Below are positions 17,038 through 26,026 of a DNA stretch of 64,000 nucleotides, in pieces. Both the position numbers and the translations under genes were made by a program. The notes under the pieces were generated by a model. The model ran no database searches. It was not told where the DNA came from and saw only the letters and a list, made by a program, of their open reading frames with translations. Every line of letters begins with the position of its first letter. The first letter of the stretch is position 1. Origin of the DNA: JAAYPI01 sp036734385 (GTDB taxonomy: Bacteria; Bacteroidota; Bacteroidia; Bacteroidales; Paludibacteraceae); contig DAIMYQ010000006.1 in assembly GCA_036734385.1 (NCBI GenBank), forward strand, positions 1 through 64,000. The letters run 5' to 3'.

Positions 17038-19671
17038 TTATTCTACAATTATCTTTTGTTTGTCGATAATGTAAACTCCTTTCGCCAAATCGGAAACCGT
17101 ATTATAACCTTCATTTAGATTAAGACTACGAACAATAGTTCCATCTATTCCATAAACTAAATAGGAACCTGCTTCAGGAGTATTAATATAAAGAATTCCT
17201 TCGTTACTGTATATACTTAATCCATCGGAAGTTGTTTCTTTGATGCCACTGGAAGTAGCTACCGTATGGTCATATCCTTTAACGGTATAATATCCGCCAT
17301 TAACAACTACAAAACCAACACTGCTCGGAGCTTGATTGCTTCCATCACTGAATAAAACATACCAATTGCTAATTTCTCCATCAAAATTATATTTATATAC
17401 ACCATTACCAAGATTTGTCATCGCTGCCCCGGGCCAATCTCCGGAAACCTTAACAACATTAGAACCTGCAGAATTATAATAAATATATGCTTTTATATTA
17501 TTTCCCCAAGTACTTGGTTTTTCAAAGAAAATAGCTTTTTCGTTGGGACCAATAGTTGGATCAACAACGGGAACAACCGGATCAGGATTATTAGGCTCAA
17601 CGGGCAATAGAGTTTCAGGATCGGTGGGATAAGTTCCCTGATCTTCATTGACAGATGTTGTTGCATAAAGATATTTACCATCTTCTCCAACTTTCCCGGG
17701 AGCAGGGGTTAATGTTGTGTTAAGCACATAAACTTTCATATTTCCCTTACCAGAAACCGTTGCCGTAAGCGTATTATTCGTTACAACTTTTGTGTCTCCG
17801 GTAATAGCATCTACATAAGTTCCATTTAAAATATTACTAAATGTAGCGTTACCGGAAATTGCAACTAATACATAACTATCTGTTGTAGCATCAGTATAAC
17901 GACGTTTAAAGGCTAAAGTGCCTGAAACTCCATCTGTTGAATATTGTCCCTTACGAAGAGCAGGAACCGCCATCCTAATTTTATTTAAACGTTGAATGTG
18001 TTTGGAAAGCGGATGTTTCAGTGTTACCGCCATATTTCCGGTTGCATTTGCATATTCACCAAAATTTGTCACGTTAATATCCCCCGTGATATAATTGCCA
18101 TAATATGCCCTTCCCGACTGTGCTAAAGGAATAGTTGGACCTTTGTCAATTGGCAACCCTTTCTTAAATTCAATTTCGCTACCGTAATAAAGACAAGGGA
18201 TTCCGCGGAAAGTAAACATCAAACATAAATTTTCAGCCCAAACATCTTGACCTTTGGCAAAACGCTCATGTTCAGGAGCTCCATCGGGGGCATAGTCATG
18301 TGAATCTACATATACTACATTCCACGTTGGATCATTATAAGCATGATCACCACTTTTTGCCACACTGAAGGCACTACCTGCGTTTTCAAAATTCCAATGC
18401 ATTGGAAAATCAATCACACTTAAACCTGAGTTCATTGAATAATCAGGAGTATGATAGTTATTACCATTTAAAAAGGCGTTGGTTGAGGAGGGTTGAGCAT
18501 TTTCAGAAGAATTACCTTGTGCATTATCATTATACATTTGGATGCAAGACAACTGATTGGTTGTTGAAAAAGCTGTACTTTCAAATACAGCTTTTCCTGT
18601 ATATTCGGATGGATCCTCACTCCAATTATAAGATTTGGAATCTTTCCATGTGTAAAAAGGAGTCGACATTGCCGGAGTATTACGATACCAATAATTTCTA
18701 TCACGAGTACAAATTTCAGCAAACATGAAAAACTTATTATTTCCGGCATTTACTGCTGCATTGTGAAAAGCATTATTAAATACTTTGTTAAATACCAAAC
18801 GAGAAATATGTCGACCTGTATCGACCCGGAAACCATCCACTCCCATACGGATGAATTGGGAATACGAATTAACAATGTAGTTATAAACAGCCGGATTTTC
18901 GGTATTTAAATCAACGCAATCTCCTGCTATTTGAGCCCATTGACAAGTAATATCATCCCAGTTAAAATTAGCAAAATGATGCCAATAATTATTGGTATCA
19001 TGGTTTACGCCATCCGTATTTTTCATCAAAGCCAAACGAGCTTGATATTGTGCAGAGGGAGTCAAATTATCGTAATTTGCAGGCAATTTACTGTCAACAT
19101 GTCTTGTTAGGCAATTAATAGAAGAAAGATCTCCTTTTTTGGTAAACATAGGGCATAAATTCTCTTCACCAAAATTGCCTGTATGGTTGAATACAACATC
19201 CAATATAATCTTCATGCCTTTTGCATGAACAGCATCAATTAAATCTTGAAAATCAACATCCGTCGATTCATAACGCGAATCTACCTTACTCATATTAATA
19301 GCATGATATCCATGATAATCATATCCGCTACAATTTTCTACCACAGGAGTAATCCAAATAGCAGTAAAACCAAGTGACTTTATATAGTCAAGTTTTTCTA
19401 TTAACCCTTTAAAATCACCACGCCAGGCAGGATCTCCCTGATTAAGACTCTGTGCGTCCCAACATTGTAGATTGTTAGACGCATCTCCATCATAAAAACG
19501 AGTCGTCATTACAAAATAGATTGTTTCATCTCGAAAGTCCGTTCGAGTGGAAGAGTAAATAGAACTAATGTCACTGGCAAACAAATCGCAAGTGAAAAGA
19601 GAAATGATAAAGAAAGTAAAAAGTAGTACACGCCACCTTTTACCACTCAGAAGAGCAAAAAATTTTTTCAT
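17038..19671 (-). CDS. Secreted GH13 alpha-amylase with starch-binding module and T9SS sorting domain
   Basis: From the ATG at 19671 the protein has 877 residues. A basic-hydrophobic signal peptide ends near LFAS. The GH13 barrel has DVVFNHTG (region I), nucleophile D284 in GFRVDTGRH, acid/base E319 in MFAEIC and D459 in VDSHDYA, so it should be active. A proline-rich linker follows (about 685-720), then a CBM26-like starch-binding module with aromatic residues (TWGNNIKAYIYY, WPGAAM). The C-terminal 70 residues look like a type A T9SS sorting domain ending GVYIIDKQKIIVE. It is likely exported and anchored or released by T9SS to degrade starch. The upstream TTG at 19701 lies in the -7 box and was rejected. 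Confidence 0.92.
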   Translation of the reverse strand: MKKFFALLSGKRWRVLLFTFFIISLFTCDLFASDISSIYSSTRTDFRDETIYFVMTTRFYDGDASNNLQCWDAQSLNQGDPAWRGDFKGLIEKLDYIKSLGFTAIWITPVVENCSGYDYHGYHAINMSKVDSRYESTDVDFQDLIDAVHAKGMKIILDVVFNHTGNFGEENLCPMFTKKGDLSSINCLTRHVDSKLPANYDNLTPSAQYQARLALMKNTDGVNHDTNNYWHHFANFNWDDITCQWAQIAGDCVDLNTENPAVYNYIVNSYSQFIRMGVDGFRVDTGRHISRLVFNKVFNNAFHNAAVNAGNNKFFMFAEICTRDRNYWYRNTPAMSTPFYTWKDSKSYNWSEDPSEYTGKAVFESTAFSTTNQLSCIQMYNDNAQGNSSENAQPSSTNAFLNGNNYHTPDYSMNSGLSVIDFPMHWNFENAGSAFSVAKSGDHAYNDPTWNVVYVDSHDYAPDGAPEHERFAKGQDVWAENLCLMFTFRGIPCLYYGSEIEFKKGLPIDKGPTIPLAQSGRAYYGNYITGDINVTNFGEYANATGNMAVTLKHPLSKHIQRLNKIRMAVPALRKGQYSTDGVSGTLAFKRRYTDATTDSYVLVAISGNATFSNILNGTYVDAITGDTKVVTNNTLTATVSGKGNMKVYVLNTTLTPAPGKVGEDGKYLYATTSVNEDQGTYPTDPETLLPVEPNNPDPVVPVVDPTIGPNEKAIFFEKPSTWGNNIKAYIYYNSAGSNVVKVSGDWPGAAMTNLGNGVYKYNFDGEISNWYVLFSDGSNQAPSSVGFVVVNGGYYTVKGYDHTVATSSGIKETTSDGLSIYSNEGILYINTPEAGSYLVYGIDGTIVRSLNLNEGYNTVSDLAKGVYIIDKQKIIVE

Positions 19672-19698
19672 CGGTACAAAATTTAAGGTTTTAATTTG

Positions 19699-19706
19699 CA
19701 AAAGTA
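19699..19706 (-). promoter_or_regulatory. -7 promoter box of the amylase gene
   Basis: TACTTTTG on the minus strand matches TAnnTTTG. It lies 28 nt upstream of the ATG at 19671 and overlaps the longer reading frame's first codon, which rules that start out. A TTTG about 23 nt upstream is a possible -33 element. Confidence 0.6.
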
Positions 19707-19806
19707 GCTATAGTGCAAAAAAGTTATTACAAAAAATCTGTTAAACTTTACTAAAAAAATAAAGAGGTAACTATTTCTAACTACCTCTTTATCAAATAAA
19801 AAAACG

Positions 19807-21963
19807 CTATTCTTCTTTGTGAGTCTGTTCGTATTCTTTCAACAGTGCATTTTGTACATCTGCTGGAAGTATCTCGTATCCCGAAAATTTCATACTGAAA
19901 GAAGCTCTTCCTCCTGTATTCGAACTCAAAGAAATAGAAAAATTACCCATTTCTTTCAAAGGAACTTTTGCAAAAATCTTTTCTAATCCTTTATCGGTTT
20001 CCATTCCCATAATAATGGCTCTTCGACCTTGCAAATCACTCATAACGTCGCCCATCCTACTTCCCGGAACCAACACTTCTACATCATAAATAGGTTCCAA
20101 TACTTTTGGTCCTGCTTCTTTGAATGCCTGACTAAAGGCATATTTCCCTGCCAGTCGGAAAGAAATTTCGTTAGAATCCACAGGGTGCATTTTTCCGTCA
20201 TATACAATAACCCGAATATCCCGGGCATACGAACCCGTTAACGGACCTTGTTCCATACAATCCATTATTCCTTTTTGTATGGCGGGCAAGAATCTGGTAT
20301 CAATAACACCTCCAACAATACTGTTGATAAACACGAGTTTACCGCCCCATTCAAGGGCTGTTTCCTGTCTATCACGAACGGATATTTTATATTCCTGACC
20401 GTTTATTTTATATAATTCTTTTTCTGGAGCACCCTCTAAATAAGGTTCAATAATTAAATGAACTTCGCCAAACTGTCCGGCTCCTCCCGATTGTTTCTTA
20501 TGACGGTAATCGGCACGAGCAATCTTAGTAATTGTTTCACGGTAAGGTATGCGAGGATTCAAATATTCTATCATTACTTTTTCATTGTTTTCAATTCTCC
20601 ATTTAAGCGTTTTTAAATGGAATTCTCCTTGACCATGAACAATCGTTTGTTTCAATTCTTTCGAATATTCTACTACCCAAGTTGGATCTTCTTCTCGCAT
20701 ACGAGTAAGAATTTCACTCAGTTTTTCTTCTTCTCCTTGATTAACGGCTTTAATAGCTCTTCTGTATTTCCAAGCAGGGTATTTGATAAATGTAAATTTA
20801 GTTTCTGCATTTTTCCCGTTAAGGGTGTTGCCCGTACGGGTATTTTTCAATTTCACAGTTGCTCCAATATCTCCGGCAACCAATTCGTCTACTTTTTCCC
20901 TTATTGATCCGGCAACAACATATATTTGCGTTAATCGCTCTTTCGTTCCTCTTATTGGATTGTATAAATCATCTCCCTCTTTTACACTACCGGACATTAC
21001 TTTAAAGAATGAGACTTCTCCAATGTGTGGCTCAATAGATGTTTTAAAAATAAATATGCTGGTGTTATTTTCTTTTTTCGGGGCAATTTCTTCTCCGGTT
21101 GTACTAACAGGATTTGGCATATCGCTTACATAAGGTACTACATTACCCAAAAATTCCATCAAACGACGAACTCCCATATCTTTGGCGGCACAAACACAAA
21201 AAACAGGAAAAATATCACGATGTACAAGACCTTTTCTAATACCCAAACGCATTTCATCCTCAGTCAAACTTCCGTCAGCAAAATATTTTTCCATTAAATT
21301 TTCATCGTGTTCTGCTGCTCCTTCTACTAGAATATTATGTAATTCTGCTGCCTTTTCGTGGTGCTCGGAGGGAATGGGAAGTATTTCAGGAATACCACCT
21401 TCAGGCTTCCATCTGTACATTTTCATTAATAAAACATCAATAACAGCATTGAAAAAAGGACCTGTTTGAATCGGATACTGAATTTGAATAACTTTTTTTC
21501 CAAAACTTTCTTTCAAATCAGAAAGGCATTTTTCAAAATCGGCCTTTTCATGGTCAAGCTGATTAATTACAAAAATACAAGGCTTTTGTAATTGTTCAAT
21601 TTGTCTATACTGATTTTGAGTACCGGCATCTACCCCATTTTGAGCATTTATAAGCATCAATGCCGTGTCTGTGACACTCAAAGAAGTTATTAAACCTCCC
21701 ACAAAATCGTCCGCTCCCGGACAATCAATTATGTTCAATTTTTTCTCCAACCACTCAACGTGGAATACTGCGGGAAAAACCGAATATCCATACTCATGTT
21801 CAACAGGAAAATAATCGGAAACCGTATTTTTTGCTTCCACGGTTCCTCTACGTTTTATAACTCCACTCTCAAAAAGCATAGCTTCTGTAAGAGTGGTTTT
21901 CCCTGAGCCAGAAGATCCCACCAAAGAGATATTCTTGATTTCATTTGTTTGATAGATTTTCAT
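19807..21963 (-). CDS. EF-G paralogue with degenerate GTPase centre (EF-G2/FusA2-like)
   Basis: From the ATG at 21963 the protein has 718 residues and all EF-G domains, including domain IV near residues 480-600. The P-loop is GSSGSGKTT (16-24) rather than the usual AHIDAGKTT. Switch I lacks the RGITI motif (EYGYSVF, 57-63). The G3 motif is DCPGADDF, so the catalytic His is Ala84. G4 is NQLD rather than NKMD. Known Bacteroides EF-G2 proteins lack ribosome-stimulated GTPase activity and sustain translation during carbon starvation, and this gene matches that pattern. The longer frame to 22053 adds 30 non-conserved residues. It stands alone; TACCTTTT near 21988 is a weak -7 match. Confidence 0.88.
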   Translation of the reverse strand: MKIYQTNEIKNISLVGSSGSGKTTLTEAMLFESGVIKRRGTVEAKNTVSDYFPVEHEYGYSVFPAVFHVEWLEKKLNIIDCPGADDFVGGLITSLSVTDTALMLINAQNGVDAGTQNQYRQIEQLQKPCIFVINQLDHEKADFEKCLSDLKESFGKKVIQIQYPIQTGPFFNAVIDVLLMKMYRWKPEGGIPEILPIPSEHHEKAAELHNILVEGAAEHDENLMEKYFADGSLTEDEMRLGIRKGLVHRDIFPVFCVCAAKDMGVRRLMEFLGNVVPYVSDMPNPVSTTGEEIAPKKENNTSIFIFKTSIEPHIGEVSFFKVMSGSVKEGDDLYNPIRGTKERLTQIYVVAGSIREKVDELVAGDIGATVKLKNTRTGNTLNGKNAETKFTFIKYPAWKYRRAIKAVNQGEEEKLSEILTRMREEDPTWVVEYSKELKQTIVHGQGEFHLKTLKWRIENNEKVMIEYLNPRIPYRETITKIARADYRHKKQSGGAGQFGEVHLIIEPYLEGAPEKELYKINGQEYKISVRDRQETALEWGGKLVFINSIVGGVIDTRFLPAIQKGIMDCMEQGPLTGSYARDIRVIVYDGKMHPVDSNEISFRLAGKYAFSQAFKEAGPKVLEPIYDVEVLVPGSRMGDVMSDLQGRRAIIMGMETDKGLEKIFAKVPLKEMGNFSISLSSNTGGRASFSMKFSGYEILPADVQNALLKEYEQTHKEE

Positions 21964-22182
21964 AACTTCTATGTATTTAAAATTACTAAAAGGTAAGTAA
22001 AAACAGAATGTTAGACTTCCACATTTGCCCTTAACGCTAAAGGAAAAACGCAAAAAATAAATCTGGAGAAATAAAATTTTTAGAAAAAATGCATGGCAAT
22101 TTAACCATAAGAGAAGTAAAAAACAATCTTTTCTATAAGTTAAAAAACATTGTTTAAAAACATACTTAAAAAGATTTTTGCC

Positions 22183-22395
22183 AAAAAATATGTTGTTGAG
22201 CAGTATTTTTGTAATATTCTTGTAATATTCCGATGAAAATGTGTTAAAATATGCGGCGTTCTGACCCTAACATTTTTCTCGAACCCATCAAAGGGGTATT
22301 TTTGTGATATGATTTTTTCATAGTATTTGATTTTAAGGTTAGCAAATAGGTAGTCAGGCGAGACTACCTTTTGTTTTTTATAGCCCATCCGCGGT
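22183..22395 (-). repeat. Hairpin-bearing repeat, copy 1
   Basis: About 210 bp nearly identical to copy 2, which lies 267 bp further on in the same orientation. On the plus strand it holds a tandem 11-bp motif (GTAATATTCTT then GTAATATTCC), a 26-nt variable core (22254-22279), a conserved stretch, then GGTAGTC-AGGCGA-GACTACC (22349-22368) with a T-rich tail like a terminator. On the minus strand the order is hairpin, short spacer with TATTTG/CAAATA inverted repeat, and a 25-codon frame beginning MKKSYHKNTPLMGS at about 22322. The family is not recognised, and whether it is a mobile unit, an RNA gene or a leader is unknown. Confidence 0.75.
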
Positions 22396-22449
22396 TTTAC
22401 CTCATCAGATAAAAATCCCTTATACACCAAACAATTCCTATTTAGCGTT

Positions 22450-22660
22450 GAAAATATGTTATACAACATCATTTTTTGTAATATTCTTGTAATATTCCGA
22501 TGAAAATGTGTTAAAATATGGGTCTTTTTAATCCCAATATTTTTTTCGAACCCATCAAAGGGGTATTTTTGTGATATGATTTTTTCATAGTATTTGATTT
22601 TAAGGTTAGCAAATAGGTAGTCAGGCGAGACTGCCTTTTGTTTTTTATATCCATCCGCTT
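22450..22660 (-). repeat. Hairpin-bearing repeat, copy 2
   Basis: Direct repeat of copy 1. Arms are almost base-identical, but the 26-nt core (22521-22546) differs at about ten positions without any length change. The minus-strand 25-codon frame keeps its start, stop and first 14 residues. The hairpin (22616-22635) has one A-to-G change in the second arm (GACTGCC) that still allows a U-G pair. A reading frame that runs through both copies (22140-22673) merely translates the repeat twice and is not annotated as a gene. Confidence 0.75.
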
Positions 22661-22673
22661 TTTGACGTTTCAA

Positions 22674-22722
22674 GAAACAATAAACCCTCTTTATAATTAC
22701 ATTAAAGAGGGTTTATTGTTTC
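22674..22722. terminator. Long perfect hairpin 3' of ychF
   Basis: A 20-bp perfect stem (22674-22693 with 22703-22722) and a 9-nt loop lie 21 bp past the ychF stop. The core AACCCTCTTTA/TAAAGAGGGTT gives a strong stem for ychF transcripts on the minus strand, with an imperfect T-rich far arm. The stem is longer than most terminators here. Confidence 0.65.
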
Positions 22723-22742
22723 AAAAGAATATTTTTACACAT

Positions 22743-23843
22743 TTACACATTAAAACGGAAATGCATAATATCGCCATCTTGCACGATATATTCTTTTCCT
22801 TCCACATTCATTTTTCCGGCTTCTTTACAAGCAGATTCAGACCCCAAAGTGATAAAATCATTGTACTTGATAACTTCTGCACGAATAAATCCTTTTTCAA
22901 AATCGGTATGAATAACGCCCGCACACTGAGGAGCTTTCCATCCTTTTCCGTATGTCCACGCACGAACTTCTTGTACACCGGCAGTAAAATATGTTTCCAA
23001 ATTTAATAATTTGTATGCTGATTTTATCAAACGGGCAACTCCCGATTCGGTTAGTCCTATTTCTTCCAAAAACATTTGACGTTCTTCATAGGTTTCCAAT
23101 TCAGCAATATCTGCTTCCGTAGCAGCAGCGACGACCAAGATTTCGGCATTTTCTCCTTTTACGGCTTCTCTTACAGCATCCACATAGGCATTTCCTTTTA
23201 ACGCCGAAGCCTCATCTACATTGCATACATACATGACAGGTTTATTGGTAAGCAAAAAAAGATCTTTTACCAATTTCGCATCCTCTTTTTCTAGTTGTAC
23301 CGTACGAGCTGATTTTCCTTGCAACAAAGCATCTCTGTATTGTACCAATATTTCATACACAGCCTTTGCCGTTTTATCTCCACCTGTTTGTGCTTGTTTT
23401 TGAACCTTTGTGATACGACTTTCAACTGTTTCCAAATCTTTCAATTGCAATTCCATATCAATAATTTCCTTATCACGCACCGGATTAATTGAGCCATCGA
23501 CATGGGTAATATTTTCATTTTCAAAACAGCGTAACACGTGTAAAATAGCATCCGTCTCTCTAATATTGGCCAAAAATTTGTTTCCCAAACCTTCTCCTTT
23601 GCTTGCTCCTTTTACCAAACCGGCAATATCTACAATTTCTACCGTTGTAGGTACAATTCGTTGAGGATTAACCAATTCAGCCAATTTATTTAGTCTTTCA
23701 TCGGGTACGGTAATTACGCCGACATTGGGTTCTATCGTACAAAAAGGAAAATTAGCAGCTTGTGCTTTAGCATTTGAGAGACAATTAAACAAAGTTGATT
23801 TTCCAACATTCGGCAAACCAACTATTCCACATTGTAACGCCAT
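22743..23843 (-). CDS. ychF: Redox-regulated ATPase YchF (Obg-like)
   Basis: From the ATG at 23843 the protein has 366 residues, the usual YchF length, starting MALQCGIVGLPNVGKST with the P-loop. The G4 motif is NVDE (in VCNVDEAS) instead of NKxD, the known change that makes YchF prefer ATP over GTP. A coiled-coil insertion and a C-terminal TGS domain (about residues 280-364) follow. The longer frame to 23915 adds 24 poorly conserved residues and would cover the -7 box CAAAGGTA (23870-23877, TACCTTTG on the minus strand). The role is ribosome-associated and linked to stress response; details in this lineage are unknown. Confidence 0.95.
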   Translation of the reverse strand: MALQCGIVGLPNVGKSTLFNCLSNAKAQAANFPFCTIEPNVGVITVPDERLNKLAELVNPQRIVPTTVEIVDIAGLVKGASKGEGLGNKFLANIRETDAILHVLRCFENENITHVDGSINPVRDKEIIDMELQLKDLETVESRITKVQKQAQTGGDKTAKAVYEILVQYRDALLQGKSARTVQLEKEDAKLVKDLFLLTNKPVMYVCNVDEASALKGNAYVDAVREAVKGENAEILVVAAATEADIAELETYEERQMFLEEIGLTESGVARLIKSAYKLLNLETYFTAGVQEVRAWTYGKGWKAPQCAGVIHTDFEKGFIRAEVIKYNDFITLGSESACKEAGKMNVEGKEYIVQDGDIMHFRFNV

Positions 23844-23942
23844 TTTTTTAATTTTTATATTTCTGACAGCAAAGGTAATAAAAAGTTGCATGTTTTTGTT
23901 TTGACCCTCTGGCATTTATTGCATTTTTTCACCATCATTCTA

Positions 23943-23974
23943 TTTGTTGATGATATCAATTTTTGTTACTTTTG
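23943..23974 (+). promoter_or_regulatory. Complete -33/-7 promoter of the hemW-dprA operon
   Basis: TTTG (23943-23946), a 20-nt spacer and TACTTTTG (23967-23974) give a perfect Bacteroidetes sigma-ABfr promoter. It ends 21 nt before the ATG at 23996 and overlaps the longer frame's TTG at 23963, which is therefore not the start. Confidence 0.8.
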
Positions 23975-23995
23975 CCAAGATTGTTTTTTAACCAA

Positions 23996-24886
23996 ATGAA
24001 AAAAAGTTACGCGATAGGACTTGCTATTATTTTTGCTGTCATTCTTTGTGGAGTAACGGTTTTATTAATCTCCGAAAAGAAAAAATCAAAGGAACAAGAA
24101 AAAGAGCTAAACCAAATGACTGCTGAAATGGAATTCAACAAACAGCAATCTTTGGAAGAGTTTGAGGATCTTGCTGTTGAGTATGAATCTTTTCACGTAA
24201 AGCCGGGTAACGATTCTTTGTTGGTAATGATTGAAAACCAAAAGGAAAAAATCAAAAAGTTAATAGAAGAATTACGTACCGTAAAAGCAACCAATGCCCA
24301 CCGCATAAGGCAACTGAAAGGTGAATTAGTAAGTATTCGTGCGGTACTAAAAGTCTATATAACTAAAGTTGACTCGCTGAATAACATCAATCATTCACTG
24401 AAAAGAGAAAACAAGAGTGTTCAAAAAAAATATGAGGAAGTATTACAAACGGCCAAACAACTGGAAGAACGTGCCACTGAATTGGATAAAAAAATTACCC
24501 TAGCTTCTATTCTCGAAGCTACCAATATTCGAGTTGGTTACCTAAATGATAAGGGTAAAAAAACAAAATCACTAAAAAGAATTTCGCTGTTTGAAATTTG
24601 TTTTCAGATATCAAAAAATCAAACAGCTACCACAGGCATGAAAACAGCATTTGTGCGAATATCTGATCCGGAAGGAAACTTATTGAAAAGTCCCAACAAT
24701 AACCTTTTCCCTTTTGAAGACAAAGAGATAGAATTTTCTTGTAAAAAAGAAATAGAATATGCAGGAGCCAATTTACCAGTTTGTGTGTATTATGACGTAA
24801 AGGAAAAACTGGAGAAAGGAACTTACACTATTAACATCTTTGTCGACGGAAACCTTATTGGTTCAGACACTTTCTATCTGAATTAA
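23996..24886 (+). CDS. Membrane-anchored coiled-coil protein, function unknown
   Basis: A 296-residue protein. One N-terminal membrane helix (about residues 5-25) is followed by a long charged coiled coil (about 28-180) rich in E, K and L heptads. A C-terminal beta-rich part (about 185-296) contains KRISLFEICFQISKNQ and TGMKTAFVRISDPEGN. Similar proteins in Bacteroidales are often labelled SMC-like only because of the coiled coil; no ATPase motif is present. It is the first gene of a probable operon with hemW, a VanZ-like gene and dprA (6-bp gaps or overlaps). No function is claimed. Confidence 0.8.
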   Translation: MKKSYAIGLAIIFAVILCGVTVLLISEKKKSKEQEKELNQMTAEMEFNKQQSLEEFEDLAVEYESFHVKPGNDSLLVMIENQKEKIKKLIEELRTVKATNAHRIRQLKGELVSIRAVLKVYITKVDSLNNINHSLKRENKSVQKKYEEVLQTAKQLEERATELDKKITLASILEATNIRVGYLNDKGKKTKSLKRISLFEICFQISKNQTATTGMKTAFVRISDPEGNLLKSPNNNLFPFEDKEIEFSCKKEIEYAGANLPVCVYYDVKEKLEKGTYTINIFVDGNLIGSDTFYLN

Positions 24887-24892
24887 AAGATT

Positions 24893-26020
24893 GTGGCAGG
24901 CATATACATTCATATTCCTTTTTGTCAAAAACGCTGTTCTTATTGCGACTTTTATTCGCAGACAAACCTCTCTTTGAAAAAAGAATACGTCAGTGCCCTT
25001 TGTAAAGAAATAAAGTTACGCAAAAATTATCTAGAACAAGCGACTATTTTCACCCTTTATTTTGGAGGTGGAACTCCTAGTTTGCTCGATAAAGACGATT
25101 TTTGCGAAATTTTTGCTTGCTTGAATTCCCATTTCGATCTCAGCTATTTGCATGAAGTAACTTTAGAAGCCAATCCTGACGACCTGAATCAAAGTTTTTT
25201 CGATACCCTAAACCAATTTCCTTTTAATAGACTAAGTATTGGCATACAGTCGTTTGACAATGGCGATTTAAAATTGATGAACAGACGACATTCTGCCGAA
25301 AAAGCAATGGAAGCCATTTATTTGGCAAAAGAAAACGGTTTTCATAATATTAGCATTGACCTGATATATGGACTACCAAACCAAACATTGGAAAAATGGC
25401 AAAAGAATTTGGAACAAGCTCTTTCACTTGATATTCAACACATTTCTGCCTACCACCTAACCTACGAAGAAGGGACGATTTTGGACAGCCTTTTGCGACA
25501 GAAAAAAATTCAGGAAGTGAAAGAAGAAGACAGCTTAGCAATGTTTGAAATGTTGATGGCCTTATTAACAAAATCAGGATTTGAACACTATGAAATTTCC
25601 AACTTTGCAAAAAAGAATTTTTATTCGCAACATAATTCATCCTATTGGTCTGGCGAAAAATACCTTGGACTGGGAGCTTCTGCACACTCGTTTGATGAAA
25701 AAACTCGTCAATGGAACATCTCCTCTATAGAAAAATATAACCAAGCTGTCAGCCACTCGTTACCCTTCTATGAAATGGAAACACTTTCCGAGAAAGAAAA
25801 ATATAACGAATTCATAATTACTTCGTTACGTACAAAAAAAGGTATAGATTTGACCTTGTTGGAAAAAAAATTCGGCAAAGAGATGCTTAATTATTGTATA
25901 CAAAATTGTCAAACTCATATCAATAACAACCGACTTTGTTTAAAACATAATTTTGTAACTCTAACTCAAACGGGTATTTTTGTGTCCGATAAATTAATAG
26001 AAGATTTAATTTGTATATAA
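24893..26020 (+). CDS. hemW: Radical SAM heme chaperone HemW
   Basis: A 375-residue radical SAM protein starting with GTG. The cluster motif CQKRCSYCDFYS (about residues 10-21) has CxxxCxxC followed by Asp-Phe. It thus lacks the extra Cys of true HemN coproporphyrinogen dehydrogenase, which marks HemW. Other family features are YFGGGTPSLL near 58, SIGIQSFD near 110 and YLGLGASAHSF near 256. HemW binds haem and is thought to deliver it to respiratory enzymes. The gene lies 6 bp after the coiled-coil gene and 6 bp before the VanZ-like gene. Confidence 0.93.
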   Translation: MAGIYIHIPFCQKRCSYCDFYSQTNLSLKKEYVSALCKEIKLRKNYLEQATIFTLYFGGGTPSLLDKDDFCEIFACLNSHFDLSYLHEVTLEANPDDLNQSFFDTLNQFPFNRLSIGIQSFDNGDLKLMNRRHSAEKAMEAIYLAKENGFHNISIDLIYGLPNQTLEKWQKNLEQALSLDIQHISAYHLTYEEGTILDSLLRQKKIQEVKEEDSLAMFEMLMALLTKSGFEHYEISNFAKKNFYSQHNSSYWSGEKYLGLGASAHSFDEKTRQWNISSIEKYNQAVSHSLPFYEMETLSEKEKYNEFIITSLRTKKGIDLTLLEKKFGKEMLNYCIQNCQTHINNNRLCLKHNFVTLTQTGIFVSDKLIEDLICI

Positions 26021-26026
26021 AGTTAT

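Noticed and set aside
22140..22673. A 177-codon minus-strand frame beginning with TTG
   Set aside because: It simply reads through both repeat copies, giving two near-identical peptide blocks. It has no own promoter or domain. The region is better described as a repeat pair.
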